DNA of 32,721 nt from Vibrio sp. MEBiC08052 (GTDB lineage Bacteria > Pseudomonadota > Gammaproteobacteria > Enterobacterales > Vibrionaceae), in assembly GCF_001506075.1 (NCBI RefSeq), contig NZ_KQ947475.1, positions 2,107,649 through 2,140,369 on the forward strand, read 5' to 3'. Position numbers and translations under genes: made by a program. Below the pieces are notes generated by a model, which had not been told where the DNA came from, ran no database searches, and worked only from the letters and a program-made list of their open reading frames with translations. The number at the start of each line of letters is the position of its first letter. The stretch's first letter is position 1. Shown here one piece after another: positions 15,689 through 23,359 of the stretch.

Positions 15689-16624
15689 TTATGTATCGAA
15701 TTCGGACAACAGCGCTTCAATCTGTGCGTCTGTCATCCCTGAGAACATGCTCTGGATGTCGGTTTCATCTGCTGTTGCCAGCCGGTCTTTGGGGGAAAGC
15801 TGGTGTGTCGTGGTCTGCCCGACTTCCGACGGAGAAGCGGGTAAATCATCAGACGGGTCTTGAGCTTCTGCGGTTTCCTGCTGCGCTTTGGCTTCGGACT
15901 GTTTCTGATCTTTTACCCGTCGGGCCACCTCGGCAAAGCGCTCATTCAATGGCCTTTGACTCCAATTCGGATCGGCTCGTAACTCATCGTCGATATCCAG
16001 AGCCTTGTTCCACTGCGCCCCCCCTTCCTGCTGCCATGCCCGTAAATCGCTATTCTCCTCAATTGCATCTGCAACCGGATTTGACGGCGGGGCTGGCTCA
16101 TGGGGTTGCCGGGACTCAAACTGATCGACTCTGGCATACAGATGACGGATCATTTTGCCGATTTCCGGATAGTCTTCGGCCAGTTCATTTAACTGCTCTT
16201 CAGTGACGTTGAAGTTTTCCGGCAGATCTGCCGGGTCAACACCCAATGACTCTAACTGCTGATTACGCAGCTCAAGCAGCCTTTGATCATCACTCCACTG
16301 GCTTTCACGCGACTTAAACTCATCAAGCTGCTGCTGAAGCTGTTTGTTCGTCTCCCGCTCCCGTTCAAGTACATCAAAAATAATGTGCTCACCATCTTTG
16401 GCGGCGATCCCAGACTGAACGGCGATTTCAGAGGTTTCAGGCTCATCCTGCGAAGCTGCCGAAACTTCGCTGTTATCGGCTGTCGGTTTACCTGTTGCGC
16501 TCTGCCCGTTCGAAACATCGGCATCATTGTCAATTTCCAGCTCATCAGCTTCAATTCGATCCAGTAATGCTTCAATTTCTTCCGGGGATTCATTGCCGGT
16601 TAATTCATCCAGTTCAAAACTCAT
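15689..16624 (-). CDS. Phage scaffolding protein (311 aa)
   Basis: The start is ATG 16624 after AGGAG; 25 extra upstream codons are read through a leader hairpin. The protein is acidic (many Glu/Asp), rich in Gln, and strongly helical or coiled-coil at about residues 85-125 (LERERETNKQLQQQLDEFKS). The C-terminal end, IQSMFSGMTDAQIEALLSEF, is a short helix typical of coat-binding tails. It lies directly before the capsid gene, the canonical scaffold position, and has no enzymatic motif. The portal gene, its usual upstream neighbour, is 6.7 kb away because the cargo block intervenes. Confidence 0.75.
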   Translation of the reverse strand: MSFELDELTGNESPEEIEALLDRIEADELEIDNDADVSNGQSATGKPTADNSEVSAASQDEPETSEIAVQSGIAAKDGEHIIFDVLERERETNKQLQQQLDEFKSRESQWSDDQRLLELRNQQLESLGVDPADLPENFNVTEEQLNELAEDYPEIGKMIRHLYARVDQFESRQPHEPAPPSNPVADAIEENSDLRAWQQEGGAQWNKALDIDDELRADPNWSQRPLNERFAEVARRVKDQKQSEAKAQQETAEAQDPSDDLPASPSEVGQTTTHQLSPKDRLATADETDIQSMFSGMTDAQIEALLSEFDT

Positions 16625-16699
16625 TTTTTCTCCTGCTATAGACTTATCGCTGTCTGTGCGCTCGGTAGCTCTCGTAAAAACCATCTGACTCACAGGCAT

Positions 16700-16730
16700 A
16701 AAAAAACCGACAGCCTTGCAGCTATCGGTT
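16700..16730 (-). terminator. Intrinsic terminator upstream of the scaffold gene (1)
   Basis: Read leftward, ACCGATAGC and GCTGTCGGT pair around TGCAAG, followed by TTTTTTT. It lies in the leader of the scaffold gene and faces traffic from the cargo block. Confidence 0.7.
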
Positions 16731-16762
16731 GATGTCCGTGGTATTTCTGAATTGCGCGTAAT

Positions 16763-16794
16763 AAAAAAGCCACGTCTGTTTTGGACGCGGCTTT
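16763..16794 (-). terminator. Intrinsic terminator upstream of the scaffold gene (2)
   Basis: Read leftward, AAAGCCGCGTC pairs with GACGTGGCTTT around CAAAACA, followed by TTTTTT. It is the first of two tandem terminators met by leftward transcripts from the cargo. Confidence 0.75.
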
Positions 16795-16819
16795 AGATGA
16801 TGGGGAAATTCTGGACTAG

Positions 16820-17034
16820 TTTTTTGGGAGAATCAAATCTGAGTTAAACCAACACAAAATTTATTGGATATACAAAAAGTTAACCCCTTCAGCATCTCTG
16901 ACACAACTCTCCTTACCAATAACTGTCACACTGCTATTTGTTGCCTTTGCTGACAAGATGCCAGTGAAAATATTTTGGTCAGGGTGTAGTAGCGATTATT
17001 AACTCAAATAATGAAATGATACGTATCGAAAGCC
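16820..17034. other. Gene-poor stretch at left edge of cargo block
   Basis: A + strand frame without a start codon is open from 16820 to 17002 (ending KIFWSGCSSDY, stop 17000-17002) and is followed after 27 bases by the 5' arm of a terminator (17029-17037). It may be the tail of a lost rightward gene, but the evidence is weak. Nothing else is recognised. Confidence 0.3.
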
Positions 17035-17087
17035 TACTTATAGACGGTAATGCCGATCGTTTAAGAAAACTTGAATGATCCTAGGGT

Positions 17088-17130
17088 GGCCTCATAATCG
17101 GTCTCAGAGTAATTTCTGAGGCCGTTTTTT
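17088..17130 (+). terminator. Protective hairpin/terminator directly before the transposase start (IS4 copy 1)
   Basis: GGCCTCA (17088-17094) pairs with TGAGGCC (17117-17123), with inner pairing of CTCAGA/TCTGAG, and is followed by GTTTTTT ending immediately before the ATG at 17131. No Shine-Dalgarno sequence is present. It probably blocks read-through transcription from outside from activating the transposase. Confidence 0.6.
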
Positions 17131-18453
17131 ATGTCTGAATTTTCTCGCGAGTTACAAATCGCAGCTGAATTTCATTACCCTGAATCAATCGATTCATTTC
17201 AGAAAAATATTCCTATTGAATGGATTTCTGAAGCAGTAAAGCAAACTGGCCGTGCTGCGGTTAGAAAACGAAGATTTCCTGCGGAACAAGCCGTTTGGCT
17301 GGTGTTGGGGATTGGGCTAATGAGAAACCGCTCTATCAGCGACGTCTGCGATAAGCTTGAACTGGCCTTTCCTGATTCAAAGGGGGAACTTCCCCCTCTT
17401 GCGACTAGCAGTATTGTGAAAGCAAGGCAGCGTATCGGTTTTGAACCATTACGTTACTTATTCCATACCACCGCGACTGAGTGGGAAAAAGAAGATACCG
17501 CGACCTCAGTTTGTGGGCTGAAGGTTTTGAGTGTAGACGGAACTCAATTCAGGGTGCCTGAAACAAAAGATAATCAACAATTTGGCTATAGAAGTGCCAC
17601 ATCCACATTCCCTTCTGTATTAGCCGTCACATTAACGTCTACCCGAACTCATTTGGTATCCGATGTGGCTTTTGGCCCGATAACCAATAGTGAAATATCT
17701 TACGCTCAGCAACTTGTTGGCTCTGCGCCAGATAACTCACTCACTCTTTTTGATCGTGGTTTCTTATCAGCGGAGCTTTTCCAATCATGGCGCGGAGCTG
17801 GCAAGAATATCCATTGGCTGACACCAATCAAGAGTAAGTTCAGATATGAGGTTCTGGAGGAGTACTCTCCCTATGACAAACTCATCAAAATGCCGGTCTC
17901 TCCTCAAGCTCAAAAAGAATATCCTCATCTGGGACAAAACTGGCAAGCTCGCTTGGTACTCATTCCTGAGCCAAAAGGAGAAATCAAAGGCTTCATCACA
18001 TCAATGGAATGCCCAGAAACCTATCCATTGAAGGAGATGGTCAAAGTATACTGGGAACGCTGGGAAATTGAGCAAAGCTACGGTGAGCTGAAACAGAATC
18101 AACTGGACAACACCACTGTTCTTAGAAGTCAGAAAGCGGAAGGGATTTATCAAGAGCTCTGGGGAGTTTTTATCTCTTACAATCTTGTCCGCTTAGAAAT
18201 GAAAAGGATGGCAGAGTATTACGGTGTGGAACCACTCAGAATTAGCTTTATCAATGCGCTAAGACTGATACAAGATGAGTTTTTATGGTGTTCTGGCCGT
18301 ACACCAGGGACGGTACCAAAGAAACTTCAAAACCTGAGAGAGAATGGCAAACGGTTCATCTTACCAGAGAAGAGAAAACGCAAACCGATACCAAGACAGG
18401 TACTCTACAAAGTCCCTCGTTATCCCTATAAGAAAAGAGTCGCTCGCTGTTAA
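17131..18453 (+). CDS. IS4-family transposase, copy 1 (440 aa)
   Basis: This is an intact DDE transposase of IS4-subgroup size (IS4 has 442 aa). Catalytic residues are Asp136 in LSVDGTQF, Asp208 in LTLFDRGF and Glu314 in the Y-x2-R-x3-E-x6-K signature (YWERWEIEQSYGELK, residues 307-321). The N-terminal region (PLATSSIVKARQRIGFEPLR) matches the DNA-binding part of IS4 relatives. The start lies straight after a U-tract hairpin without a ribosome site, implying very low translation. The protein differs from copy 2 only at residue 428 (Val here, Ala there), caused by a single base difference at 18413. Confidence 0.95.
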   Translation: MSEFSRELQIAAEFHYPESIDSFQKNIPIEWISEAVKQTGRAAVRKRRFPAEQAVWLVLGIGLMRNRSISDVCDKLELAFPDSKGELPPLATSSIVKARQRIGFEPLRYLFHTTATEWEKEDTATSVCGLKVLSVDGTQFRVPETKDNQQFGYRSATSTFPSVLAVTLTSTRTHLVSDVAFGPITNSEISYAQQLVGSAPDNSLTLFDRGFLSAELFQSWRGAGKNIHWLTPIKSKFRYEVLEEYSPYDKLIKMPVSPQAQKEYPHLGQNWQARLVLIPEPKGEIKGFITSMECPETYPLKEMVKVYWERWEIEQSYGELKQNQLDNTTVLRSQKAEGIYQELWGVFISYNLVRLEMKRMAEYYGVEPLRISFINALRLIQDEFLWCSGRTPGTVPKKLQNLRENGKRFILPEKRKRKPIPRQVLYKVPRYPYKKRVARC

Positions 18454-18535
18454 GCGAGCGGCATTATACTTATAGACGGTGGGCTTTTTTATTAGAATGA
18501 GTATGAGAAGATACAGAAGACAATGGATTAGATTA

Positions 18536-18559
18536 ACTCGGAATTGATTCCGAGTTTTT
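18536..18559 (+). terminator. Hairpin with T-run downstream of IS4 copy 1
   Basis: ACTCGGAA and TTCCGAGT form an 8-bp stem around TTGA, followed by TTTTT. A second long hairpin, AGGAAGCCC...GGGCTTCCT (18567-18595), lies between it and the leftward membrane gene stop at 18613. They probably separate the IS from the cargo genes. Confidence 0.55.
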
Positions 18560-18612
18560 GGTTTTTAGGAAGCCCTAAGTTACTTCGGGCTTCCTAGTAT
18601 CACTAATGTCGG

Positions 18613-18999
18613 CTACTCTTTCGACAAGTCACTCATGAGTGTTGATAACGGGATATAAAACACAATCCCAACTAAGAAAGTAACTATCTGAGCTAAGTAA
18701 AAGTTGAAGTTAATATCAGGTATCAACTGGAATCCGATATACATTGCCATAGACAAAATAGACACAACAAAGATGTATACCTGATAAGTGCTGAACCTAT
18801 CTCTTTTCTTGTTTTTATCAGGTACATCAAGTGTCTTAGCCAGTAACTGTCCGTACATGATGGAAGTCGCTAGAGAGAAGTCAGACAGCTTTAAGAAGGA
18901 CATCAGCTCATTGTTAAGCATCTTTATTAAGAACAACACCAGAAGCGGCAACGCTATGAATACCGCTTCTTTCTTCGCTGTGTCATAACTTCTAGTCAT
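18613..18999 (-). CDS. Small integral membrane protein, second gene of a cargo pair (128 aa)
   Basis: Three to four hydrophobic segments are visible: AVFIALPLLVLFLIKML (about 12-28), YIFVVSILSMAMYIGFQLI (75-93) and FYLAQIVTFLVGIVFYIPL (98-117), with a weaker one around 37-52. A basic loop (DKNKKRDRFS, 61-70) should be cytoplasmic. Its ATG overlaps the end of the 291-aa gene by 8 bp, so translation is coupled. No known family is recognised. A cytosolic protein coupled to a small membrane protein is a common plan for abortive-infection modules, so a membrane-effector role is a reasonable but untested idea. Confidence 0.65.
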   Translation of the reverse strand: MTRSYDTAKKEAVFIALPLLVLFLIKMLNNELMSFLKLSDFSLATSIMYGQLLAKTLDVPDKNKKRDRFSTYQVYIFVVSILSMAMYIGFQLIPDINFNFYLAQIVTFLVGIVFYIPLSTLMSDLSKE

Positions 19000-19867
19000 T
19001 TTCTAAGTCCAGTGTGAATTGCTCTATCTCGCTTTGCGGGACAACTCGAATCACTTTTAAAATCTCGGTTTCGTATGATACTTTTTTCTTGAGCTTGTTC
19101 GCTCTTCGCTTCGTTCTTACTTGAACATGCAAAGCATCACCAGACCATATTTGCTCTCCATGATTCGACCATTTTCTGAACCATTTCTCGTCTAACATTT
19201 TCGCGCTGAAATTCTTAGGTTTGCGTGTATTGCACTCAAAGTCCCATTGCAGATTCTCAACATAAGACGGACGACGAACAATGAACACTTCTTTAGACGG
19301 GAAAGGCTGAACAGTATCTTCAAAAATTTGGTCTCCCGTTCGCGGGCAAGAGAAATCTTTATTGATGTCATCAAAGTCTAGTTCACGGCCGAATTGAACC
19401 AAATCGGATGGTGAAAGCATCCCCTTGGCTTTGTGGATTTTGTTCAATGCGTCTGCCACGTCTATCAAGTGAGCATCACCTTCACAAGTGAATTGCTCAA
19501 AAGATGATTCATTTGCCGATGCTGTTTCATAGACGTTATCCACGAACGTTCGTACATCACTTTCTGAATCAATTTTATTAGCCGTGGCGATTTCTTTTCT
19601 TACACCATTATAGATGCCGTCAAAGATGTTATTCAGCTTCGCATTGAGAATTTTGTCTTTAATCTTTGTACCAATATCAGCAATACAAGAGCCTTCACGA
19701 GTACTGTTTAATGAAGAAATAAACTCTATGTCTTTGCCGTAGCCTTTGATAAAAGCTTCTTGAAGCTCGTTGAACCCCTCAATGTATACCGCCATTGCGT
19801 GAAAGACTCGCTCTGGTCTTCCCTCTGTTTTGTCGAAATCGATTCGGATTGAGTAGCCAAGAGACAT
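18992..19867 (-). CDS. Cargo protein of unknown function (291 aa), first gene of a pair
   Basis: The start is ATG 19867, preceded by GGAG; a frame four codons longer lacks a site. The N-terminal half starts SLGYSIRIDFDKTEGRPERV and FHAMAVYIEGFNELQEAF, a mixed alpha/beta domain. The C-terminal half has RKPKNFSAKMLDEKW, IWSGDALHVQVRTKRR and LKKKVSYETEILKVIRVVP and looks like a compact beta domain. No catalytic or nucleotide-binding motif is evident. It is coupled to a membrane-protein gene and divergent from a truncated SIR2-like gene. Such company and low GC suggest a defence cargo, but I do not recognise the family. Confidence 0.65.
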   Translation of the reverse strand: MSLGYSIRIDFDKTEGRPERVFHAMAVYIEGFNELQEAFIKGYGKDIEFISSLNSTREGSCIADIGTKIKDKILNAKLNNIFDGIYNGVRKEIATANKIDSESDVRTFVDNVYETASANESSFEQFTCEGDAHLIDVADALNKIHKAKGMLSPSDLVQFGRELDFDDINKDFSCPRTGDQIFEDTVQPFPSKEVFIVRRPSYVENLQWDFECNTRKPKNFSAKMLDEKWFRKWSNHGEQIWSGDALHVQVRTKRRANKLKKKVSYETEILKVIRVVPQSEIEQFTLDLEND

Positions 19868-20001
19868 ATAATTCTCCATTATTCAGTCTGTTATATTTTT
19901 ACCTGTATCTAGCAGTGACACAAGTAGTTTGTCGCTGCAGATTAACGCAAGTTCATTAAAAGCAATAATAGGAGTGAGGCACTCATATACAAATTATCGC
20001 T

Positions 20002-20229
20002 ATGCGACCAAGCATACGCGGATTTATTGAACAGTATCGAAATCACCCAGTACTTTTTGTTGGTGATGGCGTCAGTTTTCGATATTTAAACAACTCATAC
20101 ACATGGGACGATTTGCTCAAGGACATTGCTATCGAGCTAACAGGCAACGGTGAGTTCTATACGTTAGGCAAACAGGTATTTGACAATCGAATCCACAAAA
20201 TGCTGGCATCTTTACTTAATATACCATAG
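20002..20229 (+). pseudogene. Truncated SIR2-like defence protein (75 aa remnant)
   Basis: The frame encodes MRPSIRGFIEQYRNHPVLFV, GDGVSFRYLNNSYTWDDLLK and then DIAIELTGNGEFYTLGK, after which it ends VFDNRIHKMLASLLNIP. The start matches the N terminus of SIR2-family NAD-binding proteins of defence islands (HPVLF-x-G-x-G-x-S-x-RYL-x-NSYTWDxLL). Full-length proteins have several hundred residues, so over 80% is missing. The usual NAD-loop Thr/Ala of G-T/A-G is Asp here. The frame stays open across the join, so an in-frame deletion linking the first part to a C-terminal piece is possible. No good ribosome site is seen. Confidence 0.6.
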
Positions 20230-20550
20230 TAAACTGAGCACATACTCAACCATTAGTCAACTAGTGCCAACAGGCGTTTGAATCATCTATTTGATGAAGC
20301 CACCTGTTTGAGATGATCCAGAGCACTACAACTGTTGACGTTTTGCATAGAAGGGCGCAATACTTAGACCAAAGTGCTCGCATAAAACACACTGAGATAG
20401 TTGACTGGACGCTTATTGCTTGAACAGGGTTTGCCATTCTGGTCGGTGCGCCGTTTTGCCATTTCAGATTTCCTTGAGGTTGGAGATTTGAGTTTAGGGC
20501 GTACCGAGAACGATTAGAATGTGGAGTTTTATGAAGCGCTTACACACAAC
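20230..20550. other. Gene-poor stretch between SIR2 remnant and three-gene operon
   Basis: No substantial gene is seen. An imperfect hairpin runs from AACAGG (20269) to CCTGTT (about 20311), with an inner TCATC/GATGA pair. On the minus strand a 32-codon ORF (20364-20462, MAKRRTDQNGKPC...) follows AAGGA at good spacing, 88 bases downstream of the P-loop gene. It may be a tiny gene or the remnant of a mobile element. Confidence 0.35.
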
Positions 20551-21120
20551 CTATTCACTAGCTTTAATTGTCTCCAAAATTTTACCCTCAGCGGTCTTAG
20601 CTGCTTCACTTTGTGCTGGGATATATCGTATTTTAAGGTCATTAAATGCGGCACTAATATTTACAGCAGCTAACTTTCTAAACTTCATATTTTCAGGCCG
20701 ACCCTCCCCAAGTTCAATAGTTTCATCAAGCTTTGTTTGCAAAATTAGATCATATCTCTTTGAATGAAACTTCACCAAAGACTCTAAATACTCTCTCTGA
20801 TCCAATGATATCTCCCGACCTTGTATTTCAAGAGCAGCATTTAAATAGCCAAGCGCATCAACTACTGGTCTATCTACCAGCACTAAATCCGCATCGATAC
20901 CAGCTTCAATTTCTGATTTTATTACTGATGCTATAATCCACAAGGTGCTTCCGAATGTATGATCCTCTAGGATAGGCAAGCCAGCATTCCTACAATCGGT
21001 CGCAAAATCGCCTATACGAACGGCTTTAATCCCCATATCCCCAGCTCGCTTTATCAATTCATTAAAGTAAGTGGTCTTCCCCGTTGAATGAGTCCCTGCA
21101 ATTCCAATATACTTAGCCAT
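20551..21120 (-). CDS. P-loop NTPase / nucleotide-kinase-like protein, third gene of cargo operon (189 aa)
   Basis: A clear Walker A motif, GTHSTGKTT (residues 9-17), lies at the N terminus, and a Walker B-type ADLVLVDRPVVDALGY lies near 77-92, with D83 and R84. The pattern G-x4-GKT followed by V-D-R-x-x-x-D is that of NadR-like AAA_28 / deoxynucleoside-kinase-like proteins of about 190 aa. It probably binds ATP and phosphorylates or senses a small molecule; the substrate is unknown. Its ATG overlaps the stop of the exonuclease gene by one base (TAATG), so it is translationally coupled. It ends the operon. Confidence 0.75.
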   Translation of the reverse strand: MAKYIGIAGTHSTGKTTYFNELIKRAGDMGIKAVRIGDFATDCRNAGLPILEDHTFGSTLWIIASVIKSEIEAGIDADLVLVDRPVVDALGYLNAALEIQGREISLDQREYLESLVKFHSKRYDLILQTKLDETIELGEGRPENMKFRKLAAVNISAAFNDLKIRYIPAQSEAAKTAEGKILETIKASE

Positions 21121-21722
21121 TAAAATAAATCCCCTTGTTGACCTTCTAAAAATGGGTTGTCCGCACTCCCAGCTATCTGGGATAAAGTCAAAACATCCCT
21201 TTGTGCACTTTTTAATTTAGATAAAAGTATGTTGAATAACTGAGCCGTAGCTCTGGCGTCACCAGTAGCACGATGTCGTTCAGATGCTGGGATATCTAAA
21301 GCAAATTCTTTAATCATCTCGTCCAATGAATAACTCCGTAGGTTAGGACAGACATACTTAGCAAGTTTGATTGTATCGATTATGGCAAGTGGCCCCCACT
21401 CACCGAACTGTTTACGTATGAGCCTAGTATCCACGCCGACATTGTGACCCACAACGATTCCCTTACCCAGAGCCTCCAACACCTCACTCCTAATTTCCTC
21501 TGTAGTACTGCTAGACTCTAAATCCTCATTAGTAATTCCGTGAAATCGCGTTGCTTGCTCAGTTACAGGTGCAATAGGGCGAATCAACCATGACAATATA
21601 TCTAATGTGGTATTTTGATGCGATGAAACGACCGCCAATTCGATTATCTCTTGCTGTGCCTGACCATTACCCTCAACGTCGACAGCAATGAAATCCAATA
21701 CTTCTCCAGAATGATTACTCAA
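21120..21722 (-). CDS. DEDDh 3'-5' exonuclease (DnaQ-like), second gene of cargo operon (200 aa)
   Basis: All four motifs of the RNase T/DnaQ fold are visible: Asp15 and Glu17 in DVEGNG, Asp98 in GHNVGVDTRL, and His150 with Asp155 in HRATGDARAT. Length (200 aa) fits a stand-alone exonuclease domain. The FHGITNEDLESSST segment is also typical. Substrates could be DNA or RNA. The ATG overlaps the stop of the radical-SAM gene by 4 bp (ATGA), and its own stop overlaps the kinase start, so the three products are probably made together. The motifs are intact, so it should be active. Confidence 0.85.
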   Translation of the reverse strand: MSNHSGEVLDFIAVDVEGNGQAQQEIIELAVVSSHQNTTLDILSWLIRPIAPVTEQATRFHGITNEDLESSSTTEEIRSEVLEALGKGIVVGHNVGVDTRLIRKQFGEWGPLAIIDTIKLAKYVCPNLRSYSLDEMIKEFALDIPASERHRATGDARATAQLFNILLSKLKSAQRDVLTLSQIAGSADNPFLEGQQGDLF

Positions 21723-23101
21723 AGTATTTTCACCTCAATTAAATTTCCCAAAACTCTACTTGGCTCAGATTCCTCTTGATCATTGGCATACTGAGACCTT
21801 TCAGCTAACCTAATCCTCTTAATTATATTGTCAGACACACTTGCTTCAACTGAAGCCAGCGACTCTCTCATATCATCACATTTCATTTCTGCCACAACTT
21901 CAGTTAAGCGCTTAACTCGATCATCAATTGTTTCTGGAGATAACTGTTCATCCATCTCATAAGCAGGGGTCCCCTCGCGTGCAGAAAAAGGAATAACCAC
22001 ATTAATATGGAAATTCAAATTCCTTACAAGTGATACTGTTTCATTAAAGTCCTTTTCTGACTCACTAGGGAAACCAATAAGCCAGTTTCCATACAAAACC
22101 ACAGATGTTGAGCTACGGATATGAGCTAACTGTTTCTTCAAGCAGTCTAGTTTATAACCCCTCTTCATCTTCCTTAGTATATTATTAGAGCCGCTCTGAA
22201 CTGATAGATATAACAACCTTATCCTCCCATTTGCACTCCAACTCATTATATTGCTGTAATACTTTTGAAACGGCTTAGGCTCTATATATCTAATCGATAA
22301 TTCAATCCTTGGACTTAAACTTAGAATGTTCTCTATTAAAGTTGGAAAATCAGCGTCACCATCAGGGGATCTGTAGTTTCCAACCTCATCACCAAGTAAA
22401 ACAATGTGATATTTACCTTGTTCAACAGCTTCCCGAGCTTTAGAGAGAACCGAACTTAATGCTACAGAAGTAAACTCTCCACGCCCCTTAGGTATACTGC
22501 AAAAAGTACATTTATAAGGGCAGCTCCTAGTTACCGTAATGCGTTCAAAAGGATCCTGCTCGTTATAAAAAACAAACCCTTTTGTTGTTCTACGATACCG
22601 CTCCTCTGAAGAGGACTGATACGTCCTATCAATCTCCTGTAATGAGGCTACGATTGATGCCTTCTCTTCACCGACACGTAATCTCAGATTCTGAAGCCCA
22701 ACAGCTGAGTCATTCTTAAGCTCTACGTTATAATCTTGAACGTGGGTGTCATCCACATCTGAAAACCTAAGTTCAGCCTTATCCATCAAAATCTGATGCA
22801 TTGCCTTAAACGAAAGGTTTGTTGCTGATGTGCCTTTTTGTACTTTATCCATACTTGTGTTCGCTATGCATCCAGTTATGCTTATTTCGGCATTAGGTGC
22901 GCGACGAGCAACTTCGTTTATTTGACTAATAGCATCTTCAACCCACTTCCCCCTCACAGAACAGCCAGAATATATAACTTCATCTGCATCCTCAGGTTGT
23001 GGAACTAACTCGTATCCCTTTTGAACTAACCCAGCCTCCAGTACGTTCAAATCATATGAAGAATTTAAACACGTATTATGAGCTAAATATAATTTCTTCA
23101 T
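21719..23101 (-). CDS. Radical-SAM methylthiotransferase-like protein (MiaB/RimO family), first gene of cargo operon (460 aa)
   Basis: The N-terminal UPF0004-like domain has its three cluster cysteines: Cys11 (HNTCLN), Cys47 (YSGCSVRGKW) and Cys78 (ITGCIA). The radical-SAM motif C-x3-C-x2-C is at Cys194, Cys198 and Cys201 (RSCPYKCTFCSIPKGRG). Further radical-SAM strands follow (VVLLGDEVGNY-like, RIRLLYLSVQSGSNNILRKM, LIGFPSESEKDFNET). MiaB-type enzymes add methylthio groups to tRNA; RimO acts on ribosomal protein S12. About 35 extra residues separate the two domains, and the C-terminal TRAM part looks short. It is therefore a divergent paralogue whose substrate cannot be named. It leads a tightly coupled operon with an exonuclease and a P-loop protein. 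Confidence 0.85.
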   Translation of the reverse strand: MKKLYLAHNTCLNSSYDLNVLEAGLVQKGYELVPQPEDADEVIYSGCSVRGKWVEDAISQINEVARRAPNAEISITGCIANTSMDKVQKGTSATNLSFKAMHQILMDKAELRFSDVDDTHVQDYNVELKNDSAVGLQNLRLRVGEEKASIVASLQEIDRTYQSSSEERYRRTTKGFVFYNEQDPFERITVTRSCPYKCTFCSIPKGRGEFTSVALSSVLSKAREAVEQGKYHIVLLGDEVGNYRSPDGDADFPTLIENILSLSPRIELSIRYIEPKPFQKYYSNIMSWSANGRIRLLYLSVQSGSNNILRKMKRGYKLDCLKKQLAHIRSSTSVVLYGNWLIGFPSESEKDFNETVSLVRNLNFHINVVIPFSAREGTPAYEMDEQLSPETIDDRVKRLTEVVAEMKCDDMRESLASVEASVSDNIIKRIRLAERSQYANDQEESEPSRVLGNLIEVKIL

Positions 23102-23359
23102 CTACTGAGTAACCCCTAGTATCACTGACATATATCGAATAGCAACCCAAGCATAATGCACAAAAATGCACATAAACCATCATATTTTCCATGGCATAAT
23201 TTATCAACAAAAGAAGGTGTTTCAGAGCAGCGTGAATAGCCACCGAGTCAGTCGACACTTCGAATCATTACTAAAAGTTGGGTACTGTTGAACTATTATT
23301 TGGACATTACCAACAGTTTGAAACACATAATGGGCAAAAATAAGTTTAGCAGAGTAGAA

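Larger units (their letters stand above)
17048..18466 (+). mobile_element. IS4-like insertion sequence copy 1, complete, 1419 bp
   Basis: Its ends read TAATGCCGATCGTTTAAG (left) and, inward from the right, TAATGCCGCTCGCTTAAC. They closely resemble E. coli IS4 ends. A perfect 13-bp target duplication, TACTTATAGACGG, flanks it at 17035-17047 and 18467-18479, within the known 11-13 bp range of IS4. The flanks carry the two arms of a rho-independent terminator, AAAGCC before and GGGCTTTTTT after, so the element landed in the loop region of a terminator. It is a near-identical inverted copy of the element at 31303-32721. Confidence 0.95.

Noticed and set aside
16820..17002. Open + strand frame before IS4 copy 1
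   Set aside because: No start codon near its beginning; at best a 3' remnant of a lost gene.
23076..23258. 60-codon minus-strand ORF upstream of the radical-SAM gene
   Set aside because: It overlaps the radical-SAM start out of frame, and lacks a clear ribosome site and any recognisable domain.
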